A stretch of 64,000 nucleotides of DNA. Source: Ruminococcus sp. YE71. GTDB taxonomy: Bacteria > Bacillota > Clostridia > Oscillospirales > Ruminococcaceae. Each line of letters begins with the position of its first letter. Within the stretch, counting starts at the first letter, position 1. Where the stretch lies: the NCBI RefSeq assembly GCF_900119155.1, contig NZ_FPIR01000004.1:90222-154221 (forward strand), given 5' to 3'. Positions 54,194 to 62,883 of the stretch are shown here, one piece after another. The notes beneath the pieces are model-generated. The model was not told the origin of the DNA. It worked only from the letters and a program-made list of their open reading frames with translations, and made no database searches. The position numbers and the translations under genes were made by a program.

Positions 54194-55426
54194 TCACCCC
54201 TTGCTGCCGCAGATGGGGCAGAATCTTGCTTCGGCGGGCATGGACGCGCCGCAGTGGGCGCAGTACTTTGCGGGTGCCGTGGCGGGTGTGGGGGCAGGTT
54301 CTGCTGCGCGGACTGCCGACACTGCGACTACCATCGGCTGTACGGGGCTCTGTGCGGGCTGTACGGGGCTCTGGGGCTGCGAGCTATATCTTTCAGCACC
54401 CGTGTAAACAGGCTGCTGTACGGGCTGCTGGTAGCCTTGCTGAGGCTGTCCGAAATTCGGCTGCTGACCCATGTTCAGACCCATGTCGTTTGTCATAGAG
54501 GGCGGCATACCCATCGGGGGCATTCCCATCGGGGCACCGTTCTGATACGGCTGGTAGGGATTGAACTCCTGACGGGCTGCACCCATCGGGGGAAGCGGCA
54601 TTCCGAACACCTTCTTCGAGGTGGTCTTTCCGCCCTTCATGTCCTGATACTCACCGCCGAGCACTTCGTAGTAATAACGATTGTAGATGTTGTGGCTCTC
54701 GGCCTTCGCACGCTTGACCGTCTTGCCGATGGTGACGTAGATGAACACCATCACAAACAGCAGCACAAGGAACGGCCAGTTCTCGTTCAGAAGCCCCGGA
54801 AGGGTCGCCAGCGAGTCGTAGATGCCGTGCAGGATCACCGAGAACATGAAAGCCTTGCGCTCGGGATGAGTGTCCTGCAAGTTGTTGTAGCGGCGGTATT
54901 TCGTCACGCCGAAGTGATAGCCCATCACGATGCCCGTTACCGCGTGCATCGGTATCGACAGCACCGCACGCATTATCGCAACGCTCAGTCCGCCGCCGTT
55001 CAGGAATATGTAGCCGAGATTTTCAAGCGTCGCAAAGCCGAGCGCCGAACAGGCGCCGTAGATGACGCCGTCGTAGGTGTTGTCGAAATCGCGGTCGTTG
55101 AAGATTATCCACTTGAAGGTGAAGTACTTGCAGGCTTCCTCAAACAATCCGACGACTACAAAGAATTCCAGCACCTGATAGATGACGGACTCGTTCGTGC
55201 TTGCGCCGTTTTCGATGTCGAAGATGCCCAGCACAAACCCGAGCACCATGCCGCCTACCACTTCAAGGATTATCGCGGGGATGGTCGAGAGCGCACTAAT
55301 CGTAAATACCGATGCGAGCTTCTTGAAAGGCTCTTTTTCGGCACGCGCGTTATTGATTACCACCAGCATTATGACGATGGTGGGCAGAAGGGCGATGCCG
55401 AGGGTTATAAGGGTCAGCAGACTCAT
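54194..55426 (-). CDS. PrsW-family intramembrane metalloprotease with C-terminal zinc ribbon
   Basis: 410 residues. The first 245 are a multi-helix PrsW domain with the active-site motifs FEEACKYF (E96, E97, K100), FATLEN (E135), H161 in SIPMHAVTG and H200 in LHGIYDS. A Pro/Met/Gln-rich low-complexity linker (about 275-375) leads to a zinc ribbon YCAHCGASMP, CPICGSKG (two CxxC pairs). PrsW cleaves anti-sigma factors in Bacillus; no such target is adjacent. It is the last gene of a MoxR-DUF58-transglutaminase-PrsW series (36-bp gap from the transglutaminase). Confidence 0.88.
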   Translation of the reverse strand: MSLLTLITLGIALLPTIVIMLVVINNARAEKEPFKKLASVFTISALSTIPAIILEVVGGMVLGFVLGIFDIENGASTNESVIYQVLEFFVVVGLFEEACKYFTFKWIIFNDRDFDNTYDGVIYGACSALGFATLENLGYIFLNGGGLSVAIMRAVLSIPMHAVTGIVMGYHFGVTKYRRYNNLQDTHPERKAFMFSVILHGIYDSLATLPGLLNENWPFLVLLFVMVFIYVTIGKTVKRAKAESHNIYNRYYYEVLGGEYQDMKGGKTTSKKVFGMPLPPMGAARQEFNPYQPYQNGAPMGMPPMGMPPSMTNDMGLNMGQQPNFGQPQQGYQQPVQQPVYTGAERYSSQPQSPVQPAQSPVQPMVVAVSAVRAAEPAPTPATAPAKYCAHCGASMPAEARFCPICGSKG

Positions 55427-55461
55427 TTGTTGTCACTCCTAACTTTCTGTCCGTATTTCTC

Positions 55462-57669
55462 TCACTGAACAGCTCTGAGCTTTTCCAGTGTTTTCGGTTT
55501 GGGGATCTTGCGCAGGTACTTGTAGCACCGCTTGTACTCATCATACGCCTCCGCGAATTCCTCCTCGGTGGGCGTGTGACCGCCGAAGCATACCCTCTCG
55601 AACAGCCGCAGCAGCTTTTCGGGGACTGCCGCTCTCGTCTCGTTCAGGTAGGTCCTGAGCATCTTCACGGTATAGGCGCTGTAGTCCGAACCAGTGGAGA
55701 GGTTCACCAGCTTGATGATGTTGCGGTAGAGCATCAGCGTGCGCTCCGCAGGGCTCTTCATTCGCAGACGTATGCGGAGTATCAGCTCCACGATGCGGTC
55801 GAGCAGAAGTACGAAGATGACTACGAACGCCACGATGATAACGATGAGGAACCTGCTGAGTATGCGCAGGAATGCCGCAGCACTGAAATTATCGTCCTGC
55901 TTCGGTATCTGCATATAGCCCGGCACGGTGGGGTCGAAGGTCATCCAGCCTGCGCCTGCGATGTAGACTTCCACGAAGGCATGGGCACAGCTGTCCCTGA
56001 TGATGAACGAACCGTCATCCGCTCTCTCGAAGGCGGCGAAGCCCTCCACATAGCGTGCAGGCAGTCCTGCGGCTCTCGCCATCAGCGTCATGGCGGTGGC
56101 GAAGTTGGTGCAGTAGCCCGTCTTGCTCTCGAAAACGAAGTAGTCTATCGAGGTGTCCTCGGGAACGTACTCAAGGGAGTACTCAAAGCCCGTCTCCTCG
56201 AACCACGTTTCCAGTATCTTTGCTTTCTGATAGTCGCTCTTCGCGTCCTTGGTGAGCTCAAACGAAAGCTCTGCCAGCCTGTCGGACACGCCCGACAGCG
56301 CCATGTAGCTGTCACAGGCGGTCTCGTAGTCGGCACGCAGGCGGTCTGCCGCCTCGCCGTCGTACTTCGGGTCGTAGAGGTCGGCGGCGCTCAGACCGAG
56401 GGAGCTGACGTACATATACATATCCGCGTCGGTATCGTTATACACGAAGGTGTCGTTGAGGGGCGGATTCGGCTCGGCATTTCTCGAAGCGCGGCGTATG
56501 ATGACCGACTTCGGGAACTTGTAGTAATCGAGCCCCGTGAAATCCTCATCATCGGTTATCGTGTTGAGGGGGGCAGGCAGATATTCGGGGGCGAAAGTCT
56601 CATCATAGACGATGCCCGTAGTTCTGTGGGGCAGACCGTCAGGCACCGACAGCCCCAGTGCCGCCGCATCCTTCAGGATGTCGTCTACCCCGTATTCGGG
56701 AACTACCGACGAGTACGCGAGGGCAAAATCCGAGTCGTTCATGGTGTACTTCCACTTGTCGCCGTCGAAGTTGTCGAAGGGCTGTATGCGCAGGAAATAC
56801 TCCTCTCTGTCGCCCTCGGTCTTGAAGCTGAATATCTGCCTTCCCGTGTAAGCGGGCGGCGTCGAACGTGCAGAGGACTCGGGGGAGATGCTGTTGTCGT
56901 CGCCGCTTCCCGTCGCCTGCGTGTCCACGTAGTTGAAGAAGTTTGAATCCTGCTCAAGCTTCGAGCGGTAGGTCGGCTTCTTTATCATCATCGTGACAGC
57001 GCCCGTTACCGAAACGAATATCGCGATGCTGATGAGGTAGGAACGGTCTATCTTTATCCTGCCCCTGTCCTTCGGCGGGATGGCAGGGTCAACACGGCGG
57101 TTGTGTACCATGACCGCAAGGAACGACGTGATGATGAGCGTCACGACTATCTCGGGCATTTCTTCCGCCCGCTTCGCATAGATGACGAAGGGGAACATCA
57201 GACACAGCATCGAACCGAGACTTCGGTAGCGTATCTGCGTGAAATAGTACAGCACCGAGATGAGGAAGAATCCTCCGCCCAGAAATACCGCCCATATGAA
57301 CTCGGGGCGGTAACTATACGAACCGTCCTCACCGTAGAACCAGCTCACAGGCTCGGTGTAGTCGCTCACGATGCCCGACCACATCAGCATCACCGATGCG
57401 TTCACTACCAGAAACAGTATTGCGCAGTAGATGATGCCGCCTATTATCTTCTTGTCCTTTATCTTGTCAAAAAACAGGAACAGCCCCAGCTGTACCAGCA
57501 TGAACATCACCGTCATGAATGGTACGAACGGTCTGTACAGCGCATAGTATACGGAAAAACACAGCACTCCCCCGAGCAGCATCGGGCAGAAGTAACTGCT
57601 CACAGTCTCCGCTAACGGACGCTTCGGCTTTTCCTGCTTTGTCTTGGTTTTCTTCTCTTTTTTAAACAT
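55462..57669 (-). CDS. Membrane protein with extracytoplasmic transglutaminase-like domain
   Basis: 735 residues. Five or six N-terminal membrane helices (to about residue 225), an extracytoplasmic region, a transglutaminase/cysteine-protease-like domain with C520 in GYCTNFATAM, H563 in SCAHAF and D579 in WMTFDP, one more helix (about 600-625), and a cytoplasmic tail with DUF4129-like helical content. This is the TgpA/YebA-type partner of MoxR and DUF58 proteins. The substrate is unknown; in other bacteria such modules act in envelope or surface-protein processing. Confidence 0.88.
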   Translation of the reverse strand: MFKKEKKTKTKQEKPKRPLAETVSSYFCPMLLGGVLCFSVYYALYRPFVPFMTVMFMLVQLGLFLFFDKIKDKKIIGGIIYCAILFLVVNASVMLMWSGIVSDYTEPVSWFYGEDGSYSYRPEFIWAVFLGGGFFLISVLYYFTQIRYRSLGSMLCLMFPFVIYAKRAEEMPEIVVTLIITSFLAVMVHNRRVDPAIPPKDRGRIKIDRSYLISIAIFVSVTGAVTMMIKKPTYRSKLEQDSNFFNYVDTQATGSGDDNSISPESSARSTPPAYTGRQIFSFKTEGDREEYFLRIQPFDNFDGDKWKYTMNDSDFALAYSSVVPEYGVDDILKDAAALGLSVPDGLPHRTTGIVYDETFAPEYLPAPLNTITDDEDFTGLDYYKFPKSVIIRRASRNAEPNPPLNDTFVYNDTDADMYMYVSSLGLSAADLYDPKYDGEAADRLRADYETACDSYMALSGVSDRLAELSFELTKDAKSDYQKAKILETWFEETGFEYSLEYVPEDTSIDYFVFESKTGYCTNFATAMTLMARAAGLPARYVEGFAAFERADDGSFIIRDSCAHAFVEVYIAGAGWMTFDPTVPGYMQIPKQDDNFSAAAFLRILSRFLIVIIVAFVVIFVLLLDRIVELILRIRLRMKSPAERTLMLYRNIIKLVNLSTGSDYSAYTVKMLRTYLNETRAAVPEKLLRLFERVCFGGHTPTEEEFAEAYDEYKRCYKYLRKIPKPKTLEKLRAVQ

Positions 57670-57785
57670 CTATATAACTCCCTATACGGGTATTGTCCCT
57701 CACCGCTGTTTGTGCTCCTGTTCTTCAAAAGTGCAGAAGCCATTCAGGCAGTATCTCTAGTCAAACGCAGCCTCCAGATCAAACG

Positions 57786-57815
57786 CCCCCAATATCAAAA
57801 GTCTTCGGATGGGGG
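57786..57815 (-). repeat. Small left-arm fragment of the dispersed repeat (R9)
   Basis: CCCCCATCCGAAGACTTTTG, then ATATTGGGGG on the minus strand, directly next to the DUF58 stop codon. The hairpin is lost. The rest of the 146-bp gap shows nothing else. Confidence 0.5.
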
Positions 57816-59057
57816 TCACCCCTGCACACGGCTGAACTCGAATTCGTTTGAGATAGTCCAGAGGTTAGGGCTTATCATGGGCAGGTTCGCGCCTGCCGAG
57901 CATATTATGAGGGCATCGGGGGACTGTGCCGCTATCTGCACAGCCGAAGAATCCTTGCCCGAGACCGCGCTTGTGAAGCAGATAGGCGTTTTTGCCGAAG
58001 CGGTCAGTTCGGGCGGTATGAGTGCAGGGGGCTCGCAGGGTTCAAGACCCGAGAGCTCCTCCTGCAAACGAAAGACGTCCGCCATGTTGTGTATCTCCTC
58101 GCTGAGCCACAAGCCCTCGCTGCAATAGTAGAAAGTCGCTTCCCTGCCCTCACGCAGCAGCATGGTGAACATGGCGAGCGCACCTTCTATGACATTGTCT
58201 CTCACCGACAGCAGGTAGTCGTCGGGGATGTAGGGCGGACAGTCGAGGAAGAACATCTGTCCCGAGCCGCGTATCTGTTCGTCGAGTCGTATCATGTAGA
58301 TATCGCGTTTCGAGGACATCTTCCAGTTTATGCGTTTTATTGGGTCGCCGGGGACGTACTGACGGTGGTCGTAGCCGGGGAGACCTGTTGGGGTCAGCGA
58401 ATTCTCGTCGCTCTCCTCCTCGTCGTCATCGTTGTTGAAGCGGCTGGTGGTTTTCAGCAGTTCGGTCTGCGGAGCGGCATCGGGGATGTCGGGGTAGACC
58501 GCGACGCGGATGCTTTTCTGATCCTCGGGCACCTTCACCGCGAAGGTGAATATCCCGAGATAATCCGTCAGCAGCACGCTCTGCACCATCAGACCCGCTG
58601 CGCCCGAGTGTTTCGAGCGGACGGGTATCTTTATCCTGTTGGTCTCGTTTCCTGCCACCGCGCCCTTGAACAGGCTGCCTCCCGTAAGTTCGAGGTGAGG
58701 GGTGCAGTCCACGCGTATCTCGATGACGGGGGACGGCAGCAGTATCGACTTGGACAGTCTGACCTTTAGCACCATGTCCTCGCCCTTCGTCAGTACCGTC
58801 TTGTCAGCCGCGACCGTCACGTTTATGCTGCGCACCAGCACCAGCGTCGTCACCAGCGACAGCAGGAACGCGCACACCAGCGCGGCTATGAGTATCACGC
58901 CTGCCGTACCGTCGAGGTAATAGGTCACCCCGAAAGCCACCGCGATACACCCGATATAGGACGCGACGCCTGCCACGGCGCGGTAGGTGCGGGTCTGGGT
59001 CACGCCCGACGGCAGCTCGCCCTTCAGTACGAGTTTCTTCTTTTCTTCGCTTGTCAT
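57816..59057 (-). CDS. DUF58 domain protein
   Basis: 413 residues. Two N-terminal membrane helices (about 30-75), a beta-rich middle, and the DUF58 signature GYDHRQYVPGDPIKRINWKM near residues 230-250, followed by a von Willebrand A-like end. It works with MoxR ATPases, here encoded directly upstream. The start at 59057 is chosen because a TTG 21 bases earlier lacks a site; the MoxR stop falls 14 bp upstream of this ATG. Confidence 0.88.
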   Translation of the reverse strand: MTSEEKKKLVLKGELPSGVTQTRTYRAVAGVASYIGCIAVAFGVTYYLDGTAGVILIAALVCAFLLSLVTTLVLVRSINVTVAADKTVLTKGEDMVLKVRLSKSILLPSPVIEIRVDCTPHLELTGGSLFKGAVAGNETNRIKIPVRSKHSGAAGLMVQSVLLTDYLGIFTFAVKVPEDQKSIRVAVYPDIPDAAPQTELLKTTSRFNNDDDEEESDENSLTPTGLPGYDHRQYVPGDPIKRINWKMSSKRDIYMIRLDEQIRGSGQMFFLDCPPYIPDDYLLSVRDNVIEGALAMFTMLLREGREATFYYCSEGLWLSEEIHNMADVFRLQEELSGLEPCEPPALIPPELTASAKTPICFTSAVSGKDSSAVQIAAQSPDALIICSAGANLPMISPNLWTISNEFEFSRVQG

Positions 59058-59070
59058 ATCGTCACCCGCG

Positions 59071-60000
59071 TCATTCAACAGGCGCAGGCACGGTAAGAGC
59101 CACCTGCTCCATTACCTCCTCCGCCGTACCGAAGGCGCTCTTACCCTTAGGAGAGAGCATCAGTCGGTGAGACAGCACCGCGCTCATGACCGCCTTGACG
59201 TCATCGGGAACGACGTAGTCGCGGCTGTCGATGTAGGCGTAGGCTTTCGCGGCTTTGAGCAGTGCGATGCCTGCTCTCGGCGACGCTCCGAGCTTGATGA
59301 GGTCGGAAGAGCGCGAAGCGTTCAGCAGGTCTACGATGTACTTCTTGACGCTGTCGGTGCAGCGCACCTGCTTTACGCTTGCGATATGCTGCATAACGTC
59401 GTCAACGGTCATCACCGCCGCGAGCTTCTCGGTGAACTCGTTGGTCTCGGAGCGGCTTATGATGTCGAGCTCCTCCTCGGGGGTGGGGTAGCCCATGGAG
59501 ATCTTCATGATGAATCTGTCCATCTGCGCTTCGGGCAGGTGGTAGGTACCGTAGGTCTCGACAGGGTTCTGGGTCGCCATTACCATGAAAGGTGCAGGCA
59601 GGCGCATGGTCACGCCGTCGAGGGAAATCTGGTGTTCCTCCATGACCTCCAGAAGCGAGGACTGCGCCTTCGGTGAGGCACGGTTTATCTCGTCGGCGAG
59701 CAGGAAGTTGCACATCGCCGCACCCGTCTTGTACTCAAGCTCTCGGGTCTGAGGGTTTATCATCGAGAAACCGACGATGTCGGAAGGCATGATGTCGGGG
59801 GTGAGCTGTATACGGTTGAACTTGCCGTCCACCGAGCTTGCCAGCGCGGACACGAGCCTCGTCTTGCCGACGCCCGGCACGTCCTCGATAAGGATATGGC
59901 CCTCCGACAGCATCGCGCAGATGACCTTCACGATGGAAGTGCGTTTTCCGACGATTATCTTCTCTATATTGTTCACAAGCGCTTCAATTTGTGTGTTCAT
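59071..60000 (-). CDS. MoxR-family AAA+ ATPase
   Basis: 309 residues from ATG 60000 (GGAGG and AAAGGA upstream). Walker A IEDVPGVGKTRL, Walker B LLADEINRASPKAQ, sensor 1 MVMATQNPVETYGTY, arginine-finger region LPEAQMDRFIMK and sensor 2 GASPRAGIALL. Chaperone-like ATPase thought to help insert metal cofactors or assemble partners; the DUF58, transglutaminase and PrsW genes follow in order. Confidence 0.95.
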   Translation of the reverse strand: MNTQIEALVNNIEKIIVGKRTSIVKVICAMLSEGHILIEDVPGVGKTRLVSALASSVDGKFNRIQLTPDIMPSDIVGFSMINPQTRELEYKTGAAMCNFLLADEINRASPKAQSSLLEVMEEHQISLDGVTMRLPAPFMVMATQNPVETYGTYHLPEAQMDRFIMKISMGYPTPEEELDIISRSETNEFTEKLAAVMTVDDVMQHIASVKQVRCTDSVKKYIVDLLNASRSSDLIKLGASPRAGIALLKAAKAYAYIDSRDYVVPDDVKAVMSAVLSHRLMLSPKGKSAFGTAEEVMEQVALTVPAPVE

Positions 60001-60116
60001 TATTATCCTTTCCTCCGTAACGATAATACAGGTCATCCGACCGCTGAGCTGTGCGGCGTCCCTGCATGAGAGAACAAGCTCTCACAGTGCTTTGACAATG
60101 TAAAGCATCCGTGTAT

Positions 60117-60145
60117 ATTATACCATATTACCACTGTATCGTCAA
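60117..60145 (-). promoter_or_regulatory. Promoter for the MoxR operon
   Basis: TTGACG (60145-60140), 17 bp ending ATGG, TATAAT (60122-60117) on the minus strand. Confidence 0.75.
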
Positions 60146-60219
60146 GTAAATTCGTATATCTTTTGTGTATCTTTCACAAGCCCGTCAGCTGCCGCAGAAG
60201 CGGGTCAGACAGACCTCCG

Positions 60220-61620
60220 TCACAGCATTTCAAGGTAGCCGCGCATTATCTCAAGGGTCTTTTCGCGGCTGTAGACCATGCCGTCCGCCATCAGGTATTC
60301 GATGTAGTCGTTGAACGCGCTGACGATGCTCTGTTCGCTCACGTCAACGAAGTGCATCCCGCGGTCGGGGCGGCGGGAGACGAGCTTTATGTGCCTGCCC
60401 TCTACGAGGTTCACGCGGAGCCCCATGGACGCGTGTTCGCTGTCCACGATGCGGTAATCGTAGCGTCCCGACTCGGAGAACTCTATCATGCGGGTGAGTA
60501 TCTGACGGCGGGTATCCGCTTCGAGACAGCCGCCGTCAGGTGAAGGCAGCTCTTCGCAGATGCCCTTCAGCACCAGCTCACGCAGACCTTCCTCACTGAA
60601 AATGCTGATATAGCCCGTATCAAGGAACATCTTGCGCAGATACCCTGCTTTTTCCAGAGCGGCGTTCAGGTATTCTTTGTCGAGAGCCAGCATACGCTTT
60701 ATGTCATTGTCATCCAGCGTCAGCACCACGCTGGGCTGACGGTCGAAGGTCAGGGTATAGCTGGGGTAGTTGTCCAGACGTCTCAGCATATCCGACAGAC
60801 TGTCGTCCACCTCCACGAAGGGGAAACACTCGGCTTTCATCCTGTCGAACACTCTTCGGTAGAAGTCCACCGTTTCGGGGTCGGTATAGATGATACTCGT
60901 GCCGAGGTCGATTTCGGCGCAGATAGCCAGGTCATCGGTCACGAAAAGAACGGGCATGAGGGTCATGGAGTTGATATGCTCCCTGACGTTGCCGTAGTAG
61001 CAGAGGGGTCGGTAGTTGTTGTCTATGAACGCGTAGGCGCATATCTCGGGGAAGAGATTGAGGTTATGCTCGCTGTCGGCGGTGTTGTCGAAGCAGATGA
61101 TATGCTCCTTTATGCCGCGGCCGAAAGCGCAGGAGCCGAGAAGTTCTTTCAGCTTCCGGTCGGGCTGGCAGATGGTCTTCATGCCCGAGCCTTTCATGAA
61201 AGACCGTCCGAGCATGGGGCGTGCGGTCTCGGCAAGCTCATCGAAGGTGCGGCAGACCATGACAGGCGGTACGGAAGGCGGAATTTTGGCGATGGACCGC
61301 TGCACCAGGTCGCCGAAGCCGTTGCCGTCCTCCAGCTCGGAGAAGCGCTGTATCATGCGTTTCACACGGAGTCTGCGGCTGTAGACGTTCTCGCCCATGA
61401 CGGTTATCTTATACAGCTCTTTGAGTTCGGCGGCTTCGTCGGCGCTGAGCATCAGCAGGCGGCAGATAGCCGTCACCTGTTCAGCGGAAGTCGGGCGGCG
61501 TTCACCGCTTATCATCTTATGCAGGGTCGCACGGTCGATGCCCAGCTGACGGGCAAAGGAAACGACGGTGATACCGCGGCGTTCGGTGTATTTTTTCAGT
61601 TTGTCTGAGAATTGTGACAT
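60220..61620 (-). CDS. XRE-family regulator with large C-terminal sensor region
   Basis: 466 residues. An N-terminal Cro/CI helix-turn-helix (residues 5-60: VVSFARQLGIDRATLHKMIS, RRPTSAEQVTAICRL) is followed by about 400 residues without a known motif, soluble throughout, with alternating alpha/beta character and some Cys (ICQPDRKLKELLGSCAF). Such regulators in Ruminococci are uncharacterised. The divergent gene is the VanY-like protein at 61825, which it may control. AGGAG lies in the upstream region. Confidence 0.8.
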   Translation of the reverse strand: MSQFSDKLKKYTERRGITVVSFARQLGIDRATLHKMISGERRPTSAEQVTAICRLLMLSADEAAELKELYKITVMGENVYSRRLRVKRMIQRFSELEDGNGFGDLVQRSIAKIPPSVPPVMVCRTFDELAETARPMLGRSFMKGSGMKTICQPDRKLKELLGSCAFGRGIKEHIICFDNTADSEHNLNLFPEICAYAFIDNNYRPLCYYGNVREHINSMTLMPVLFVTDDLAICAEIDLGTSIIYTDPETVDFYRRVFDRMKAECFPFVEVDDSLSDMLRRLDNYPSYTLTFDRQPSVVLTLDDNDIKRMLALDKEYLNAALEKAGYLRKMFLDTGYISIFSEEGLRELVLKGICEELPSPDGGCLEADTRRQILTRMIEFSESGRYDYRIVDSEHASMGLRVNLVEGRHIKLVSRRPDRGMHFVDVSEQSIVSAFNDYIEYLMADGMVYSREKTLEIMRGYLEML

Positions 61621-61666
61621 AGGTCGGGGAGCTCCTCTCGGGAAATGTGCAAAACCGATTGCCTAT

Positions 61667-61695
61667 ACATTATAGCACACTTTCGCAGAAAACAC
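61667..61695 (-). promoter_or_regulatory. Promoter for the XRE gene
   Basis: TTGTGT, 17 bp ending TGTGTGC, TATAAT on the minus strand: weak -35, extended -10. Confidence 0.55.
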
Positions 61696-61746
61696 AAATG
61701 TTTCTCACAGGATTTTCCAACTTCATTTAAATTTTAATGAAAAAGT

Positions 61747-61775
61747 AATGACAATACGCCGCCGATATGATATAA
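61747..61775 (+). promoter_or_regulatory. Promoter for the VanY-like gene
   Basis: ATGACA, 17 bp ending ATGA, TATAAT; about 50 bp before the start codon. Confidence 0.65.
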
Positions 61776-61824
61776 TCAATATGTATATCTGTGTACAGAA
61801 ACGAAAGAGAGGCAATATTACAGA

Positions 61825-62880
61825 ATGGACGCAAACACAAACGAGACACAGCTTCGGAAACTTCGGCTGGCGGCTGTCTCCGCTCTTGTTATCATAGCGG
61901 CGGCGCTCGCGGTCAGAGGTGTCATCAGAAGTGACAGGACAAAAATAGAAATGAAGTCCTCGTTGCCCGAAAGCTCATCTCAGTATATCGAACCCAGCGA
62001 GATAGAAAAAATAGACAAAGCTGCCGTCATCGCTCAGTTCACCTACGGCGAGGTCAGTCAGGGCTCGGCGGACGATATGCTGTTCGCACACGAATACGCG
62101 GCTCCGAAACGCTGCTTGCAGCCCGTATACAACGCGGTATTCTCCCCCGACGGTTTGCAGGTCGCGTCACTTGAGGACACGAAACTGCTCTGCGCCGCAG
62201 AGGTAGTCTATCCGCTCTCGCAGATGCTGACGGGCTTCTATCAGGAAACGGGGATGCGCACCGTTATGGTCAGCTCCGCCTACGAAGAACCGCCGCAGAA
62301 CAGCTTCGCATATAACGACTACGGCGAATACAGCTACAGCGAAGCGACCCCCACCGCCGAATCCTCGGGACTCATCATCGGGTTCTCGCTATACGAGGAA
62401 TACAAGGGCTCGCGGGAATTCACGGGCAAGGGCGTGTACGACTGGTTCACCGAGAACTGCTACAAATATGGCTTCATGCTGTACTCCCCCGAGGGCAAGG
62501 AGAGCATCACGGGACGCGACGCCGACCTCACGCGGTTCCGCTACGTCGGCAAGGAAGCCGCATACATCCTGCACGAAAACGGCGCCTGCTTTGAAGAGCT
62601 CGAAAGCTGCATCTCACAGCTCAGCTTCGACACCGCCGAGATAATCGAGATCAACGGCAGGGCTGTGATGGTCTACGCCATCGCCGCCGACGAGAACGGC
62701 TCGGCACAGATACGTCTGCCTGCCGACCCTGAGGGCAATCCCGCGCCTTTCACCGCGTACACCTGCGGCGGACATTACCTCATCTGCGCGGAGCTGCAAT
62801 ACACGCCCCTCATCGAGAGTGCCGCCACCGACACCGCTTCGGACACGAGTACAACAGCCGACGTCAACACTGAGGACTGA
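61825..62880 (+). CDS. VanY-like protein without zinc ligands (probable pseudoenzyme)
   Basis: 351 residues. An N-terminal membrane helix (about 14-33) precedes an outer domain. The region YDWFTENCYKYGFMLYSPEG, KESITG (205-230) and RFRYVGKEAAYILHENGACF is plainly D,D-carboxypeptidase VanY (M15B). The catalytic positions are altered: the SxHxxGxAxD zinc motif reads AESSGLIIGF (178-187), losing His and Asp, and EPWHxRYVG reads DLTRFRYVG (234-242), losing Glu and His. It should not hydrolyse D-Ala-D-Ala but might bind peptidoglycan stems as a sensor or regulator. The next hydrolase gene starts 4 bp downstream. Confidence 0.78.
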   Translation: MDANTNETQLRKLRLAAVSALVIIAAALAVRGVIRSDRTKIEMKSSLPESSSQYIEPSEIEKIDKAAVIAQFTYGEVSQGSADDMLFAHEYAAPKRCLQPVYNAVFSPDGLQVASLEDTKLLCAAEVVYPLSQMLTGFYQETGMRTVMVSSAYEEPPQNSFAYNDYGEYSYSEATPTAESSGLIIGFSLYEEYKGSREFTGKGVYDWFTENCYKYGFMLYSPEGKESITGRDADLTRFRYVGKEAAYILHENGACFEELESCISQLSFDTAEIIEINGRAVMVYAIAADENGSAQIRLPADPEGNPAPFTAYTCGGHYLICAELQYTPLIESAATDTASDTSTTADVNTED

Positions 62881-62883
62881 GAC

